Positions 27,761 through 37,512 of a stretch of DNA of 64,000 nucleotides are shown piece after piece. Made by a program: the position numbers and the translations under genes. Below the pieces are notes generated by a model, which ran no database searches, was not told where the DNA came from, and saw only the letters and a program-made list of their open reading frames with translations. Where the stretch lies: assembly GCF_964642095.1 (NCBI RefSeq), contig NZ_OZ209244.1, forward strand, positions 620,001 to 684,000, written 5' to 3'. This DNA is from Fretibacterium fastidiosum. Lineage in GTDB: Bacteria > Synergistota > Synergistia > Synergistales > Aminobacteriaceae. How positions within the stretch are numbered: the stretch's first letter is position 1; each line of letters opens with the position of its first letter.

Positions 27761-29046
27761 CCATTTCCATGTTTTTCCTTGCTCTTTGCTTCGCTGTTAC
27801 TCTAGCGATTGGCGTCCCCGTAGTGTGGTCCTTGGCCCTCTCCAGCATGGTTGCATGTCTGTCAATACCGGGCATTTCTCTCTCTTTTCTCGCTCAGAAG
27901 ATGGAACTTGGCAGCGAGAAATATGCCTTGCTGGCCATATTCTTCTTTCTGCTGGCTGGTTCTATCATGCAACATGGCGGTATTGCCAAACGACTGATAG
28001 CCTTTGCAAAATCTATCACCAGCTTTATCCGTGGTGGCATGTCCATCGTTGCAATCATTACCTGTATGTTTTTTGCGGCCTTGTCTGGCTCGTCCGTTGC
28101 TACAACAGCAGCGATCGGCACCATCTTCTATCCGGAACTGGTTAAAGATGGCTATAAAAAAGGTTATGCTGCAACGTTACCTGTCGTCGGTGGTACGCTG
28201 GGCATTGTTATTCCTCCCAGCATCGTGTTCGTTGTCTACGGTACAACGACAAACACGTCTGTGGCTCGCCTTCTTATGTCCGGCGTGCTGCCCGGCCTCC
28301 TTGGTGGTTTAGCCATGTGTCTATATGCCTATTTCTATGCATTGCGGCATAAAATGCCAAAAGGAGCTCCCTTTCGCTTCAATGCATTTCTTGATGCGAC
28401 GAAGGACGCCATGTGGGCCTTGATGATGCCCATTATTGTCCTTGGAGGCATTTACGCTGGCATCTTCACACCAACAGAGTCAGCTGCCATAGCGTGCATT
28501 TACGGCCTTTTCGTCTCATGTGGGGTCTATCGTGAGCTAAAACTGAAGCGATTGATTCAAATCGCGATTGAAAGCGTAAAATCGACGGCTAACGTTATGT
28601 TGATCATCATGGCGGCGACTTTGTTCTCTTACGTATTAACACGTAATAACATTCCCGTTATGTTGTCTAACGCCATAACAAGTGCTATCACTACAAAGAC
28701 GGAATTTCTTCTGGCACTCAACATACTCCTGCTTATCCTTGGCATGGTTATGGATGCGGGCCCCATCATTTTAATTATCGCACCAATCGTCTATCCTATA
28801 GCTTTAAAGTTTGGCATTGACCCCGTACACTTGGGGTGCATTATCGTGTTTAACCTATCCGTCGGGCAGGCAACACCGCCCTTCGGTCTATGCCTTTTCG
28901 CGGCACAGCCCGTTACAGGGCAGAGCATCGCAACCCTAAGTCGAAACGCCATGCCTTTCGTTATCATTTTGTACCTTATGGTTTTGGCAACGTCTTTCAT
29001 ACCAGAGATCGCGCTAACGATTCCGCGCCTTATGATGGCGCGCTAG
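27757..29046 (+). CDS. dctM: TRAP transporter large permease (second system)
   Basis: A 429-residue DctM protein. AALSGSSVATTAAIGTIFYPELVKDGYKKGYAATLPVVGGTLGIVIPPSI is the first repeat motif and FNLSVGQATPPFGLCLFAAQPV the second. Translationally coupled to dctQ by a four-base overlap. Lower GC like its neighbours, unlike the first TRAP set. Confidence 0.92.
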   Translation: MTISMFFLALCFAVTLAIGVPVVWSLALSSMVACLSIPGISLSFLAQKMELGSEKYALLAIFFFLLAGSIMQHGGIAKRLIAFAKSITSFIRGGMSIVAIITCMFFAALSGSSVATTAAIGTIFYPELVKDGYKKGYAATLPVVGGTLGIVIPPSIVFVVYGTTTNTSVARLLMSGVLPGLLGGLAMCLYAYFYALRHKMPKGAPFRFNAFLDATKDAMWALMMPIIVLGGIYAGIFTPTESAAIACIYGLFVSCGVYRELKLKRLIQIAIESVKSTANVMLIIMAATLFSYVLTRNNIPVMLSNAITSAITTKTEFLLALNILLLILGMVMDAGPIILIIAPIVYPIALKFGIDPVHLGCIIVFNLSVGQATPPFGLCLFAAQPVTGQSIATLSRNAMPFVIILYLMVLATSFIPEIALTIPRLMMAR

Positions 29047-29069
29047 AAGCAGAAAAGAGGCGTTGAGTT

Positions 29070-30230
29070 TTGTACGACCACATTATCAAGAACGGGATAG
29101 TCATTGATTTTCAAACAATGCAAACCAGCCAGAGGAACATATGCATCAAAGATGGCTTCATTGCACCACCAGATGAAGGGAGTGAGGCAAGGTTTATTAT
29201 CGACGCTTCTGGCAAATACGTCCTCCCCGGATTAGTTGACGAGCACGTTCACCTGAATTACAATAACAGCAACATTGGTGCTAATGCTGACTTATTGTGC
29301 ATTCCCATGGGTGTTACAACGGCGGTGGACGCAGGCACCAGCGGCTGGACAAATTTTGAGGGATTTTATCGTTACAATATTGTACGGTATACCACAAATG
29401 TACTGGCCTATATACACGTTTCTCCTTATGGCGTTCATAATGGTGGCCTTCAGCGTGATGAGGATCACAACCCGGCGGACTTCAACGAAACCGAAATTAT
29501 AAAGCTGGCTGTAAAATACCCAGAGGTCATTCGGGGATTGAAGGTCCGTATGTGTCGTGCGACCCTAGGTGACTTTGGCATTAAACCACTGTTGCGCACT
29601 ATTGAAATCGCGAAAAACGTTGAAGCGGCAAGAGGTTTTCCCTGTATCGTAGACGTGCATTATGACGATTTGCCAGATAATGTCACGTTACAAGCCATCT
29701 TGGATGCGCTGCGCACAGGGGATATCCTTTCGCATGTCATGCAAACGCACCGAGAAACTATTTTTAACAAAGATAATAAGGTTCGCAGCATACTAAGGCA
29801 GGCACGCGATCGAGGTATTTGGATGGATAACTGCCATGGGCGCGTTCACTGGTCGTTTAAAAATCTGAGAAACGCATATAGTGATGACTTCTTTCCTGAT
29901 ATTATCAGCTCAGATATCGTGAGGAACAGCATGTACGTCAAACCAGGATGTTCTCTGATACATGCTCTGTGCGTAAACTCTGCGGCAGGAATGAAGGACT
30001 TGGACATCCTCAAAGCTGTTACCTACACTCCTGCAAAAGCGCTAGGTATTTTGGACCGTGCCGGCACCTTGGAGGTTGGGAAACCAGCGGATATCTGTTT
30101 AATGGACGTTCAAAAAACAAGCGAGGTGTATTATGATTGGTGGGGTGGGTCCTGCCAAGGCAATAAAGTATTTGTACCACTTATGACGCTTAAAGACGGT
30201 AATATCGTCTATCGTCAGTCGTTTTTTTAG
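29070..30230 (+). CDS. Amidohydrolase/dihydroorotase-like metal-dependent hydrolase
   Basis: A 386-residue amidohydrolase starting with TTG 24 bases after dctM; AAAGAGG lies about ten bases before it. Metal ligands are visible: HVH in LVDEHVHLNY, a probable carboxylated Lys in RGLKVRM, His in VDVHYDDLP and LSHVMQTH, and an Asp in SSDIV. The C-terminal AGTLEVGKPADICLMDV is the usual family end. The sequence resembles EF0837/Atu3266-type hydrolases rather than true dihydroorotases. With the TRAP transporter it likely hydrolyses an imported N-acyl amino acid or similar amide. Confidence 0.82.
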   Translation: MYDHIIKNGIVIDFQTMQTSQRNICIKDGFIAPPDEGSEARFIIDASGKYVLPGLVDEHVHLNYNNSNIGANADLLCIPMGVTTAVDAGTSGWTNFEGFYRYNIVRYTTNVLAYIHVSPYGVHNGGLQRDEDHNPADFNETEIIKLAVKYPEVIRGLKVRMCRATLGDFGIKPLLRTIEIAKNVEAARGFPCIVDVHYDDLPDNVTLQAILDALRTGDILSHVMQTHRETIFNKDNKVRSILRQARDRGIWMDNCHGRVHWSFKNLRNAYSDDFFPDIISSDIVRNSMYVKPGCSLIHALCVNSAAGMKDLDILKAVTYTPAKALGILDRAGTLEVGKPADICLMDVQKTSEVYYDWWGGSCQGNKVFVPLMTLKDGNIVYRQSFF

Positions 30231-30321
30231 ATAGAGCTAAACAAGAGGAAGTATTCCAAGTCGAATCACTAGTTTATTAATTTTGTAACTTTAATAGAAT
30301 CAAAAACGGGAGGAGAATATC

Positions 30322-30849
30322 TTGAAAAAAGACGGCCAATATAAGCTGGATATCGTTCCCGGCGTGATCCTGGCCCTGTTCTCCGCGTTCTACATGGGCA
30401 ACGTTCCGGGCATTCAGGCGTTCAAGGGGCTGGGATCGACGCCCATCAACAATCGCTTCGTTCCCTGGCTCTGGGGTGGATCGCTCATGCTCCTGAGCCT
30501 GTGGCTGATCGTCAGAGGGGTGTTGAAGTACCGGCGCTTCACGGCGGCGAACGCCCGCCCGGCGCGGACATCCCTGTGGCGCGCCCTTCTGGAGAAGCGT
30601 GAGGTGATCGCGAGTTTCGTCGCCCTGACGCTTTACGTCATCTTCATGGAGTCTGCGGGGTTTATCCTGGCGACCGTCGCCTACACGTTCGTGCAGATCC
30701 TGATCCTCACCCCTGTGGAGCGGTGGGGAAGAAACCTTCTGCCCGCCGCCGTGACGGCGATCATCACGGGCTTTCTTTTGTTTTACGTCTTTCGGCGGAC
30801 GCTGGGCGTGTTGCTTCCCGCGGGCGCGTTCGGCGAGTTCATGCTGTAG
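30322..30849 (+). CDS. tctB: TTT transporter small permease TctB
   Basis: A 175-residue, four-helix TctB-family protein starting with TTG after GGGAGGAG. The pattern DIVPGVILALFSAFYMGNVP, LWGGSLMLLSLWLI, FVALTLYVIFMESAGFILAT and AVTAIITGFLLFYVFRRTLG is typical. High GC returns here after the AT-richer cassette. Twelve bases separate it from tctA. Confidence 0.88.
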   Translation: MKKDGQYKLDIVPGVILALFSAFYMGNVPGIQAFKGLGSTPINNRFVPWLWGGSLMLLSLWLIVRGVLKYRRFTAANARPARTSLWRALLEKREVIASFVALTLYVIFMESAGFILATVAYTFVQILILTPVERWGRNLLPAAVTAIITGFLLFYVFRRTLGVLLPAGAFGEFML

Positions 30850-30861
30850 GGGGGATAGAGG

Positions 30862-32361
30862 ATGATCATGGAAGGACTGCTGGCCGTCTGCCAGCCGCTC
30901 ACCCTCCTGTTCATCGCCATCGGCGTGGCGGTGGGCATCGTCTTCGGCGCAATCCCAGGCCTGACCGCCACGATGGCCGTCGTCATGTTCCTGCCCCTCA
31001 CCTACTCCATGGCCGCCTCCGAGGGGATCGCGATGTTGATGGCCCTCTACATCGGGGGCATCTCCGGTGGACTGATCTCTGCCATCCTGTTGAATATTCC
31101 CGGAACCCCGTCCTCCGTCGCCACCTGCCTCGACGGCAAGCCCATGGCGAACAGGGGAGAGGCCGGGAAGGCGTTGGGCGTCGGGGTGGTGTTCTCCTTC
31201 ATCGGGACGCTCATCGGCATCGCCATCCTGGTCGTCCTGGCCCCGGTGCTCTGTGCCTTTGCCCTCAAGTTTCAGTCCTACGAGTACTGCGCGCTGGCCC
31301 TGTTCTCCCTCAGCATGGTCGTCGCCCTGACGGGAACCGACATGACCAAGGGGCTGATCAGCGCCATCCTGGGAGCCCTGCTGGCAACCGTGGGGCTGGC
31401 CCCCATCGACTCGCGCCCTCGCTTCACGTTTGGCCTGTTTCAACTGAACAACGGCTTCGCGCTGGTGGTGCTCCTCATCGGCCTGTTCGCCATCTCCGAG
31501 GTCATGGCCTTTGCGGAAACGGTGCGCCGGAGACAGGACTACACGGTTGAGGCAAGCGTCAGGATCCGGGGAGCGGGCTTCAGCCTCGCCGAGTTCTTCG
31601 GCCAGATCCGGAACGCCATCGTCTCCGCGCTGATCGGCGTGGGCATCGGCATCCTGCCGGGCATCGGCGGAGGCGTGTCCTGCATGATCTCCTACACCGT
31701 GTCCAAGAACACGTCGAAGCATCGGGAGCTGTACGGCACGGGAATCATCGACGGCGTCGTCGCCTCCGAGACGGCAAACAACGCCACCATCGGCGGCGCC
31801 ATGATCCCGCTCCTGTCCCTGGGCATTCCGGGGGACGCCGTCACGGCCATGCTGCTGGGAGGGCTTCAGATCCACAACGTCGCCCCCGGACCGCTGATCT
31901 ACGAGAAGAACGGCGTCGTCGTCCACGCCATCTTCTTCGCCATGTTGATCGCGGCCGTGATGATGCTGTTCTTCATGCTGTGGGGCATGAGGTTCTTCAT
32001 CTCGGTGCTGAAGGTGCCGAAGAACTACCTTTTGCCCCTGGTGCTGGTGCTGTGCGGCATCGGCGCCATCGGCAACGCAAATCAGATCTTCGACACCTAC
32101 ACGATGGTGGCCTTCGGGCTGATGGCGTACCTGATGATCAAGGCAAGGATACCCACGGTCCCCATGATCCTGGGCTTCATCCTCGGCCCGACCTTTGAAC
32201 AGAACCTGCGTCGGGCCTCTCAGCTCACCTCGAGCGACCCGTTTTGGAATCACCCGATCTTCTGCGTGCTGATCGTCGCCACGCTCCTGGTCGTCGTCTT
32301 CTCCGCGCGCGCCAACATGAGGGACGCGGCCCGCGAGGAAGCGGCGCAGGGTGACGATTGA
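30862..32361 (+). CDS. tctA: TTT transporter large permease TctA
   Basis: A 499-residue TctA protein with the family signatures IVFGAIPGLTATMAVVMFLPLTYSM, GGISGGLISAILLNIPGTPSSVATCLDG, and the second-repeat GIGIGILPGIGGGVSCMISY and ETANNATIGGAMIPLLSLGIPGD. Ten to twelve helices. It imports carboxylates with a sodium or proton gradient together with TctB and the binding protein that follows. Confidence 0.94.
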   Translation: MIMEGLLAVCQPLTLLFIAIGVAVGIVFGAIPGLTATMAVVMFLPLTYSMAASEGIAMLMALYIGGISGGLISAILLNIPGTPSSVATCLDGKPMANRGEAGKALGVGVVFSFIGTLIGIAILVVLAPVLCAFALKFQSYEYCALALFSLSMVVALTGTDMTKGLISAILGALLATVGLAPIDSRPRFTFGLFQLNNGFALVVLLIGLFAISEVMAFAETVRRRQDYTVEASVRIRGAGFSLAEFFGQIRNAIVSALIGVGIGILPGIGGGVSCMISYTVSKNTSKHRELYGTGIIDGVVASETANNATIGGAMIPLLSLGIPGDAVTAMLLGGLQIHNVAPGPLIYEKNGVVVHAIFFAMLIAAVMMLFFMLWGMRFFISVLKVPKNYLLPLVLVLCGIGAIGNANQIFDTYTMVAFGLMAYLMIKARIPTVPMILGFILGPTFEQNLRRASQLTSSDPFWNHPIFCVLIVATLLVVVFSARANMRDAAREEAAQGDD

Positions 32362-32404
32362 TGAAAACAGGCGATTGTAGGACAGGAAAGGAAGGTTTTT
32401 GAAG

Positions 32405-33355
32405 ATGAAGAAAGCGTTTTCAGCGCTCCTCACCGCCCTCTTGCTCACGGGCATGGCCTCCGCCTCGTTTGCGGCCGACTGGCCCACGAAGCCCATCAAC
32501 GTTTACGTGACCCATGCGCCCGGCGGCGACACCGACTACATGGCCCGTCAGCTCTCCGCTCAACTGGAGAAGGTCCTGGGGGTTTCCGTGGTCGTCAGCA
32601 ACGTCACCGGCGCCAACGGCGCGACCTGTATGCAGCAGTACAAGGACGGCAGCAAGGACGGCTACACCTTCATCGCCACCAACACGGCCGCGCTGAACGG
32701 CAACGAGGCCACTCAGATGGTGGACTTCGGCTACTCCGCCTTTGAACCCGTCGCCGTCTACGGCATCCAGTCCGGAGAGAACATCGTAGTCCCGGCCGAC
32801 TCCCCTTACAAGGACCTCAAGGAGCTCATCGACGCCTCCATCGCGAACCCCGGCCAGATCCGGTTCGGGATATCGACGGGCGGCGGCGTGTACATCATGG
32901 CCTGCGTCCTGACGAACTTAGGGCACGCCCAGTTCAACATCATCGACGCCGGAGACGGCGCCAACCGCCTGACGGCGCTCCTGGGGAAGGCGATCGACGC
33001 CACGTCGCTGCCCTACTCCACCGCCGCCGACTACATCGAGAAGGGCCAGCTCCGAAGCCTCTGCACCGTCCTGTCGAAGGCCCCGACGCTGCTCCCGGAC
33101 CAGCCCTCCGCCTCCGCCGTGATCCCGGAGCTGAAGCTGGACACGGAGTACGTGATCCTGGCGCCCAAGGGGACGCCGGCCGACCTGGTGAAGTCCATGA
33201 ACGACGCCATCCTGAAGGTCTGTGGCTCTGAGCAGTGGAAGAAACTCGTCAACGACTACTGCTATCAGGACCCCTTCTTCTTCAACGTCGAGGACACGGT
33301 CCAGAACCTCAAGGAACAGCGCGACCTCTTCCAGAGCTTTCTCCCCTTCCTGTAA
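32405..33355 (+). CDS. tctC: TTT transporter substrate-binding protein (TctC/Bug type)
   Basis: A 316-residue Bug-family binding protein. I use the ATG at 32405, nine bases after AAGGAAGG, rather than the TTG at 32399. Signal peptide MKKAFSALLTALLLTGMASA. WPTKPINVYVTHAPGGDTDYMAR is the typical start, with SNVTGANG matching the second binding loop. It delivers a carboxylate to TctAB. Confidence 0.9.
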   Translation: MKKAFSALLTALLLTGMASASFAADWPTKPINVYVTHAPGGDTDYMARQLSAQLEKVLGVSVVVSNVTGANGATCMQQYKDGSKDGYTFIATNTAALNGNEATQMVDFGYSAFEPVAVYGIQSGENIVVPADSPYKDLKELIDASIANPGQIRFGISTGGGVYIMACVLTNLGHAQFNIIDAGDGANRLTALLGKAIDATSLPYSTAADYIEKGQLRSLCTVLSKAPTLLPDQPSASAVIPELKLDTEYVILAPKGTPADLVKSMNDAILKVCGSEQWKKLVNDYCYQDPFFFNVEDTVQNLKEQRDLFQSFLPFL

Positions 33356-33391
33356 CCCCCGCAGGAGGCCTGAAGGTTTGGTCCGGATTTT

Positions 33392-33411
33392 CGCCGCCGA
33401 CTGAGGCGGCG
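33392..33411 (+). promoter_or_regulatory. Short hairpin between tctC and the TAXI gene
   Basis: CGCCGCC pairs with GGCGGCG around a six-base loop, 37 bases after the tctC stop. Confidence 0.35.
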
Positions 33412-33451
33412 TGCAGCAAAAAACGTCTTACTTTTTGAAGGAGGAAGAACC

Positions 33452-34456
33452 ATGAAGAAGATCCTTGCGTTGTCGTTGATCCTCGCGTTTGCCGCCGCTG
33501 CGTCGGCCGAGTTGACGCAGCCCGTCAACCTGACCTTTGCGGCCCAGGAGGTGGGGACCGGAGCCTACTCGGTGGCGGCCGCCATCCAGTCGGTGCTGGT
33601 GAAGGGCCTGCCCCAGGGCTCGACCATCGACCTCACCACCAACTCCCCCGGCGGCGTGGGCGCCCCCATGCTGATCCAGAACGAGGACTGCGACCTGATC
33701 GTCTCCAACGCCGGCCCCTCCCTCTGGAGCTACGAGCGCACGCCCGATCAGTATCAGTTTGGCGGCTGTAAGGACGTCCGCAGCATCGGCGGCGGCCTTG
33801 GGCACACCTTCACGAACGTCATGTTCACGAAGAAGTTCGTGGACGAGACGGGCATCACGACCCTGGAGGAGCTCATCGCAAAAAAGCACCCCGTCAAGAT
33901 CGTCACGAAGAAGAACGGGTCCCTTGGGGAGCTGACGGCTGAGCGCGTCATCGAGGCCTGCGGCATCTCCGTCGAGGAGTTCAACTCCTTTGCCAAATGG
34001 GAAAAGACCGGCACCGACGCCATCAAGAGCGGCCTGCAGGACGACCTGTACGAGATGACCATCGATCACATCGACGCGGGACAGGCCACCACCACCGAGA
34101 TCGCCCTCACCCACGACATGTTCTTCGTTCAGCTCTCCGACGCGACGCTCGCCAACATGCAGAAGATGGGCTACGCCCCCATCGTCATGCCGGCCGGCAC
34201 CTGGAACAAGCAGGACAAGGACATCAAGACCATGGGGTCACAGCAGAACGTCCTGGTCCCCGCGGCGATGGACGAGGAGCTCGCCTACGCGCTGACCAAG
34301 GCCATCTGCGAGAACAAGGACGAGATGGCCAAGTTCGTCGCCTCCCTAGGCTGGTTCGACCTCAAGACCGCCGCCAGAAAAGAGCTCAACGGCGCCCCCC
34401 TGCACCCCGGCGCGATCCGATACTACAAGGAGATCGGCGTCCAGGTGGACGAATAG
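33452..34456 (+). CDS. TAXI-family TRAP solute-binding protein
   Basis: A 334-residue protein with signal peptide MKKILALSLILAFAAAASA. AAQEVGTGAYSVAAAIQSVL, TNSPGGVGAPMLIQNEDCDLIVSNAG and GLGHTFTNVMFTKKFVDETGI are typical of TAXI (TRAP-associated extracytoplasmic immunogenic) proteins. These pair with fused DctQM permeases, and one follows at 35506. AAGGAGG precedes the start. No TctAB-type role is expected although it directly follows tctC. Confidence 0.88.
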   Translation: MKKILALSLILAFAAAASAELTQPVNLTFAAQEVGTGAYSVAAAIQSVLVKGLPQGSTIDLTTNSPGGVGAPMLIQNEDCDLIVSNAGPSLWSYERTPDQYQFGGCKDVRSIGGGLGHTFTNVMFTKKFVDETGITTLEELIAKKHPVKIVTKKNGSLGELTAERVIEACGISVEEFNSFAKWEKTGTDAIKSGLQDDLYEMTIDHIDAGQATTTEIALTHDMFFVQLSDATLANMQKMGYAPIVMPAGTWNKQDKDIKTMGSQQNVLVPAAMDEELAYALTKAICENKDEMAKFVASLGWFDLKTAARKELNGAPLHPGAIRYYKEIGVQVDE

Positions 34457-34466
34457 CTCCGGCGCC

Positions 34467-35213
34467 ATGCAAAGCCTCCTGAAGGGGAAGGCCGCGATCG
34501 TCACGGGCTCGTCCCGCGGCATCGGCAGGGACATCGCCCTCGCCTTCGCGGAGAACGGCGCCGACGTGGTGATCCACGGCACGCGAGAACAACCCGACCT
34601 GCGGGACCGCATCCGCGCAACGGGTGTTCGCTGTGAGTGTGCAGCAGGCGACATCGGCGACTACTCCACGGCGGAGCGCCTGACGGCGGCCTGCCTGGAC
34701 GCCTTCGGCCGGATCGACGTTCTGGTGAACAACGCCGGCGTCAACAGCCGGACCCCCTTCGCGGACCTCTCCCTTGAGGAGTGGGAGCGCGTGCTGCGAA
34801 CGAACCTGACGGGCGCCTTTTGCACGTGCAAGTGCGTGGTGCCTCACATGCTGAGGCAGCGCAGCGGCTGCATCATCAACCTGTCCTCCTCCGCCGGAAA
34901 GACGGCACACCCGAACGCCGCCCTTCCCTATGGCGTCTCCAAGGCCGGAATCAACTCCCTGACGCAGAAGCTGGCGTGGGACCTGGCGCCCTTCGGAATC
35001 CGCGTCAACGCGATCTGCCCCGGCCCCATCGAGACGGATATGACGAGGCAGTGGATCCCGGAGTACCGTGAGGAGGTCCTGAAGTCCATCCCCGTCCGGC
35101 GGCTGGGCTGTGGGGCGGACGTCGCGAACGTGGCCGTCTTCCTGGCGTCGGACATGTCCACGTTCATCGTGGGCGAATCCATCAACGTCAACGGCGGGAA
35201 GTACATGAACTGA
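34467..35213 (+). CDS. Short-chain dehydrogenase/reductase
   Basis: A 248-residue classical SDR. The cofactor motif is TGSSRGIGRDIAL, then NNAGVNSRTPF, the catalytic Ser in INLSSSAGKTAHP and YxxxK in YGVSKAG, with the C-terminal RRLGCGADVANVAVFLASD and GESINVNGG. The basic residue after the glycine motif suggests NADP(H). FabG-like in sequence, but its place between TAXI and TRAP permease genes suggests oxidation or reduction of the imported compound. It starts ten bases after the TAXI stop. Confidence 0.92.
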   Translation: MQSLLKGKAAIVTGSSRGIGRDIALAFAENGADVVIHGTREQPDLRDRIRATGVRCECAAGDIGDYSTAERLTAACLDAFGRIDVLVNNAGVNSRTPFADLSLEEWERVLRTNLTGAFCTCKCVVPHMLRQRSGCIINLSSSAGKTAHPNAALPYGVSKAGINSLTQKLAWDLAPFGIRVNAICPGPIETDMTRQWIPEYREEVLKSIPVRRLGCGADVANVAVFLASDMSTFIVGESINVNGGKYMN

Positions 35214-35239
35214 CCCTGCGCTCCATGCCGGCGCAGTGC

Positions 35240-35270
35240 GGGGAGCCGGGCTCACCCCGGCTCCCCATTA
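35240..35270 (+). terminator. Terminator after the SDR gene
   Basis: GGGGAGCCGGG (35240-35250) pairs with CCCGGCTCCCC (35256-35266) around CTCAC, followed by ATTATT, 27 bases after the SDR stop. Confidence 0.8.
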
Positions 35271-35354
35271 TTAAGGAAGCGCTGATTAATCTTCAAAAGT
35301 TGTTGAAACAATCAAGGAGTATCAAGCGAAGGGTATCCTTCAGCGCTTCCTTAA
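35271..35354. repeat. MITE-like inverted-repeat element
   Basis: TTAAGGAAGCGCTGA at 35271-35285 is repeated in inverse at 35340-35354 as TCAGCGCTTCCTTAA, giving an 84-bp element without coding capacity. A related element with similar ends lies at 43639-43751. The DNA just after it (35366-35400) holds two more small hairpins, GGGGCTACGCCCC and CGCGCTTCGCGCG. Confidence 0.6.
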
Positions 35355-35505
35355 AATTTTAACATGGGGCTACGCCCCAATCCCCACGCGCTTCGCGCGG
35401 CCTGATGAAGTTTCAGACACTAAATATAGAGAACATACGGTTGACAGTTCTCAACGACTTAATCAGTGTTTCCCTAAAATCCTTACAAGTAAGGAAGTGA
35501 GCGAC

Positions 35506-37512
35506 TTGAGTACCGATAAGAAGATCGCCCCGCGGACCGTCGCCGCCGTCGTCGTCACCACGGCGTTCTTTGCGTTTCAGCTCTACATCGCCCTCGTGAA
35601 ACAGTTTCCCCCCATGCTGCAGAGCCCGCTGCACCTGGTGTTCGCCCTGACGTTGGTCTTCATCTACTTCCCTGCGGACCACAACCACCGCAAAAAGGTG
35701 CGGAAGGCCGCGGAATCCCAGGGCCACGCGCCGGACCCGACGGAGCTCAACCGCTACGCCTGGACCAACTGGCTGGACCTCCCGGCCTTCGCGGGGATCG
35801 CCTACCTCCTGTGGTACGCCCTGACCCAGAACGCCCGACTGACCGACTACGTGGTCAGCATCTCCCCCGTCTACGGCATCGACTACGCCTGCATGATCGT
35901 CACCGTGGGGCTGCTCCTCGTGGCGGTGTACAGGACGCTTGGGATGACTCTGGCCGCCTTCATCGCCGTCTTCATCCTCTACGCCTGGACGTCCCCCCAC
36001 CTGCCCGGCATCCTCTACACGAAGCCGAAGAGCTTTCTCAAGTTCCTGAACCAGTTCACCGCGGGCATGACCATGACGGAGAGCGGCGTGTTCGGCACAC
36101 CCCTCTATACGAGCGCCAGCACGTTGTTCTACTTCATCGTGTTCGGAGCGTTCTTCTCCACCATAGGCGGCGGCCAGCTCCTGATCGACATGGGGATGAA
36201 CGTGTCCAACAAATCCGCAGGGGGGCCGGCCAAGGCCGCGGTGCTCTCCTCAGGCCTCATGGGCATGATCTCCGGCTCCGCCGTGGCCAACGTCGCCACC
36301 ACAGGGGTCATGACCATCCCCATGATGAAGAAGATCGGCTACGCCCCGGAGGAGGCCGGAGCCGTCGAGGCCGTGGCCTCCACCGGCGGGCAGATCATGC
36401 CGCCCATCATGGGCGTCGGCGCCTTCATCATGGCCGAGATGCTGGGGGTCAACTACATGAGCGTCGCGGCGTCGGCTATCATCCCCGCGCTGGCCTACTA
36501 CTTCGCGGTGTTCGTCCTGGTGGACCGCCTCGCCGCCAGGCGCGCCTCCCACCTCAACGCCAACGTGGACGCGACCATCCAGATAAAGCGGGCCATCCTG
36601 CCCCGCCTCTACCTGCTGATACCGGCCATCCTCCTGGTGGTCTGGATCATCCGCGGCGCCTCGCTGATGCGGTCCGGCATGGTAGGCATCTTCGCCTGCA
36701 TCGCCTGCAACGTCCTCAACCGCTTCTTCAACCGGGACGACTACATCAACCTCAGAGGTCTCGCCGCCTGCTGCATGGACGGCGCGCGTCAGGCCGCCAG
36801 CATCGCCATCCCAACGGCGGCGTGCGGGATCATCATCAACGTCGTCACGGGGCAGACCTCCCTGGCCACCAACCTCTCCAACCTGATCAGCGCCCTGGGG
36901 ACCAGCAACCTGTTCCTCGCCCTGAGCATCGCCATGATCGGCTGCATGATCCTGGGCATGGCACTGCCCACCGTAGCCGCCTACCTGGTGGGCGCCATCC
37001 TGTTCGTGCCCTGCATCCAGCCCATCCTGCTGGCCAGCGGCATGAGCGGCCCCGTCGCGAGGCTCTGCGCCAACATGTTCGTGTTCTACTACGGCATCAT
37101 GGCTCAGATCACCCCGCCCGTCTGCGTGGCGTCCTACACCGCAGCGGGCATCGCGGAGGCCAACGCCATGAAGACGGGCATGAAGGGCTTCACCTTCGCG
37201 ATGGTCGGCTTCATGGTCCCCTTCGTGTTCGTGTACAACCCCGCCATCCTGCTTCAGGGCTCCGTGGCGGAGATCGCCATCTCGACGCTTCAGTTGGGAG
37301 CCGGAACCTTCTTCCTGGCCGTCGTCGTGGCCGGTTACTTCAAGGGCGAGCTGAACGTGATCGAGCGCGCGCTGCTGTTCGTGGCAACCCTGTGCCTGAT
37401 CGCCCCGGAGTACGTCAGCTCCGTCGTGGGGGCCGTCCTCGGCGTCACGGTCCTGGCCGTCAACTCCCTGAAGCGGAAGCGCGCCCTCACGGAAGGGGGG
37501 ACTTCCGAATGA
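35506..37512 (+). CDS. TRAP permease, fused DctQM (4TM/12TM)
   Basis: A 668-residue membrane protein, the size of fused TRAP permeases that work with TAXI proteins. I use the TTG at 35506, ten bases after AAGGA; a GTG at 35497 is also in frame. The first 190 residues form the DctQ-like four helices. The DctM-like part shows GLMGMISGSAVANVATTGVMTIPMMKKIGYAPEEAGAVEAVASTGGQIMPPIMG and later CMILGMALPTVAAYLVGAILFVPCIQP and AQITPPVCVASYTAAG. It overlaps the flavoprotein gene by four bases. Confidence 0.93.
   Translation: MSTDKKIAPRTVAAVVVTTAFFAFQLYIALVKQFPPMLQSPLHLVFALTLVFIYFPADHNHRKKVRKAAESQGHAPDPTELNRYAWTNWLDLPAFAGIAYLLWYALTQNARLTDYVVSISPVYGIDYACMIVTVGLLLVAVYRTLGMTLAAFIAVFILYAWTSPHLPGILYTKPKSFLKFLNQFTAGMTMTESGVFGTPLYTSASTLFYFIVFGAFFSTIGGGQLLIDMGMNVSNKSAGGPAKAAVLSSGLMGMISGSAVANVATTGVMTIPMMKKIGYAPEEAGAVEAVASTGGQIMPPIMGVGAFIMAEMLGVNYMSVAASAIIPALAYYFAVFVLVDRLAARRASHLNANVDATIQIKRAILPRLYLLIPAILLVVWIIRGASLMRSGMVGIFACIACNVLNRFFNRDDYINLRGLAACCMDGARQAASIAIPTAACGIIINVVTGQTSLATNLSNLISALGTSNLFLALSIAMIGCMILGMALPTVAAYLVGAILFVPCIQPILLASGMSGPVARLCANMFVFYYGIMAQITPPVCVASYTAAGIAEANAMKTGMKGFTFAMVGFMVPFVFVYNPAILLQGSVAEIAISTLQLGAGTFFLAVVVAGYFKGELNVIERALLFVATLCLIAPEYVSSVVGAVLGVTVLAVNSLKRKRALTEGGTSE

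Noticed and set aside
30277..32499. A 740-codon frame opposite tctB and tctA
   Set aside because: It consists of low-complexity His, Gly, Asp and Arg residues typical of reverse frames in GC-rich DNA; the plus-strand genes are certain.
35811..37508. A long frame upstream of and fused to the flavoprotein
   Set aside because: It overlaps the TRAP permease in another frame. The ATGA overlap at 37509 and the FAD motif directly after it fix the true start.
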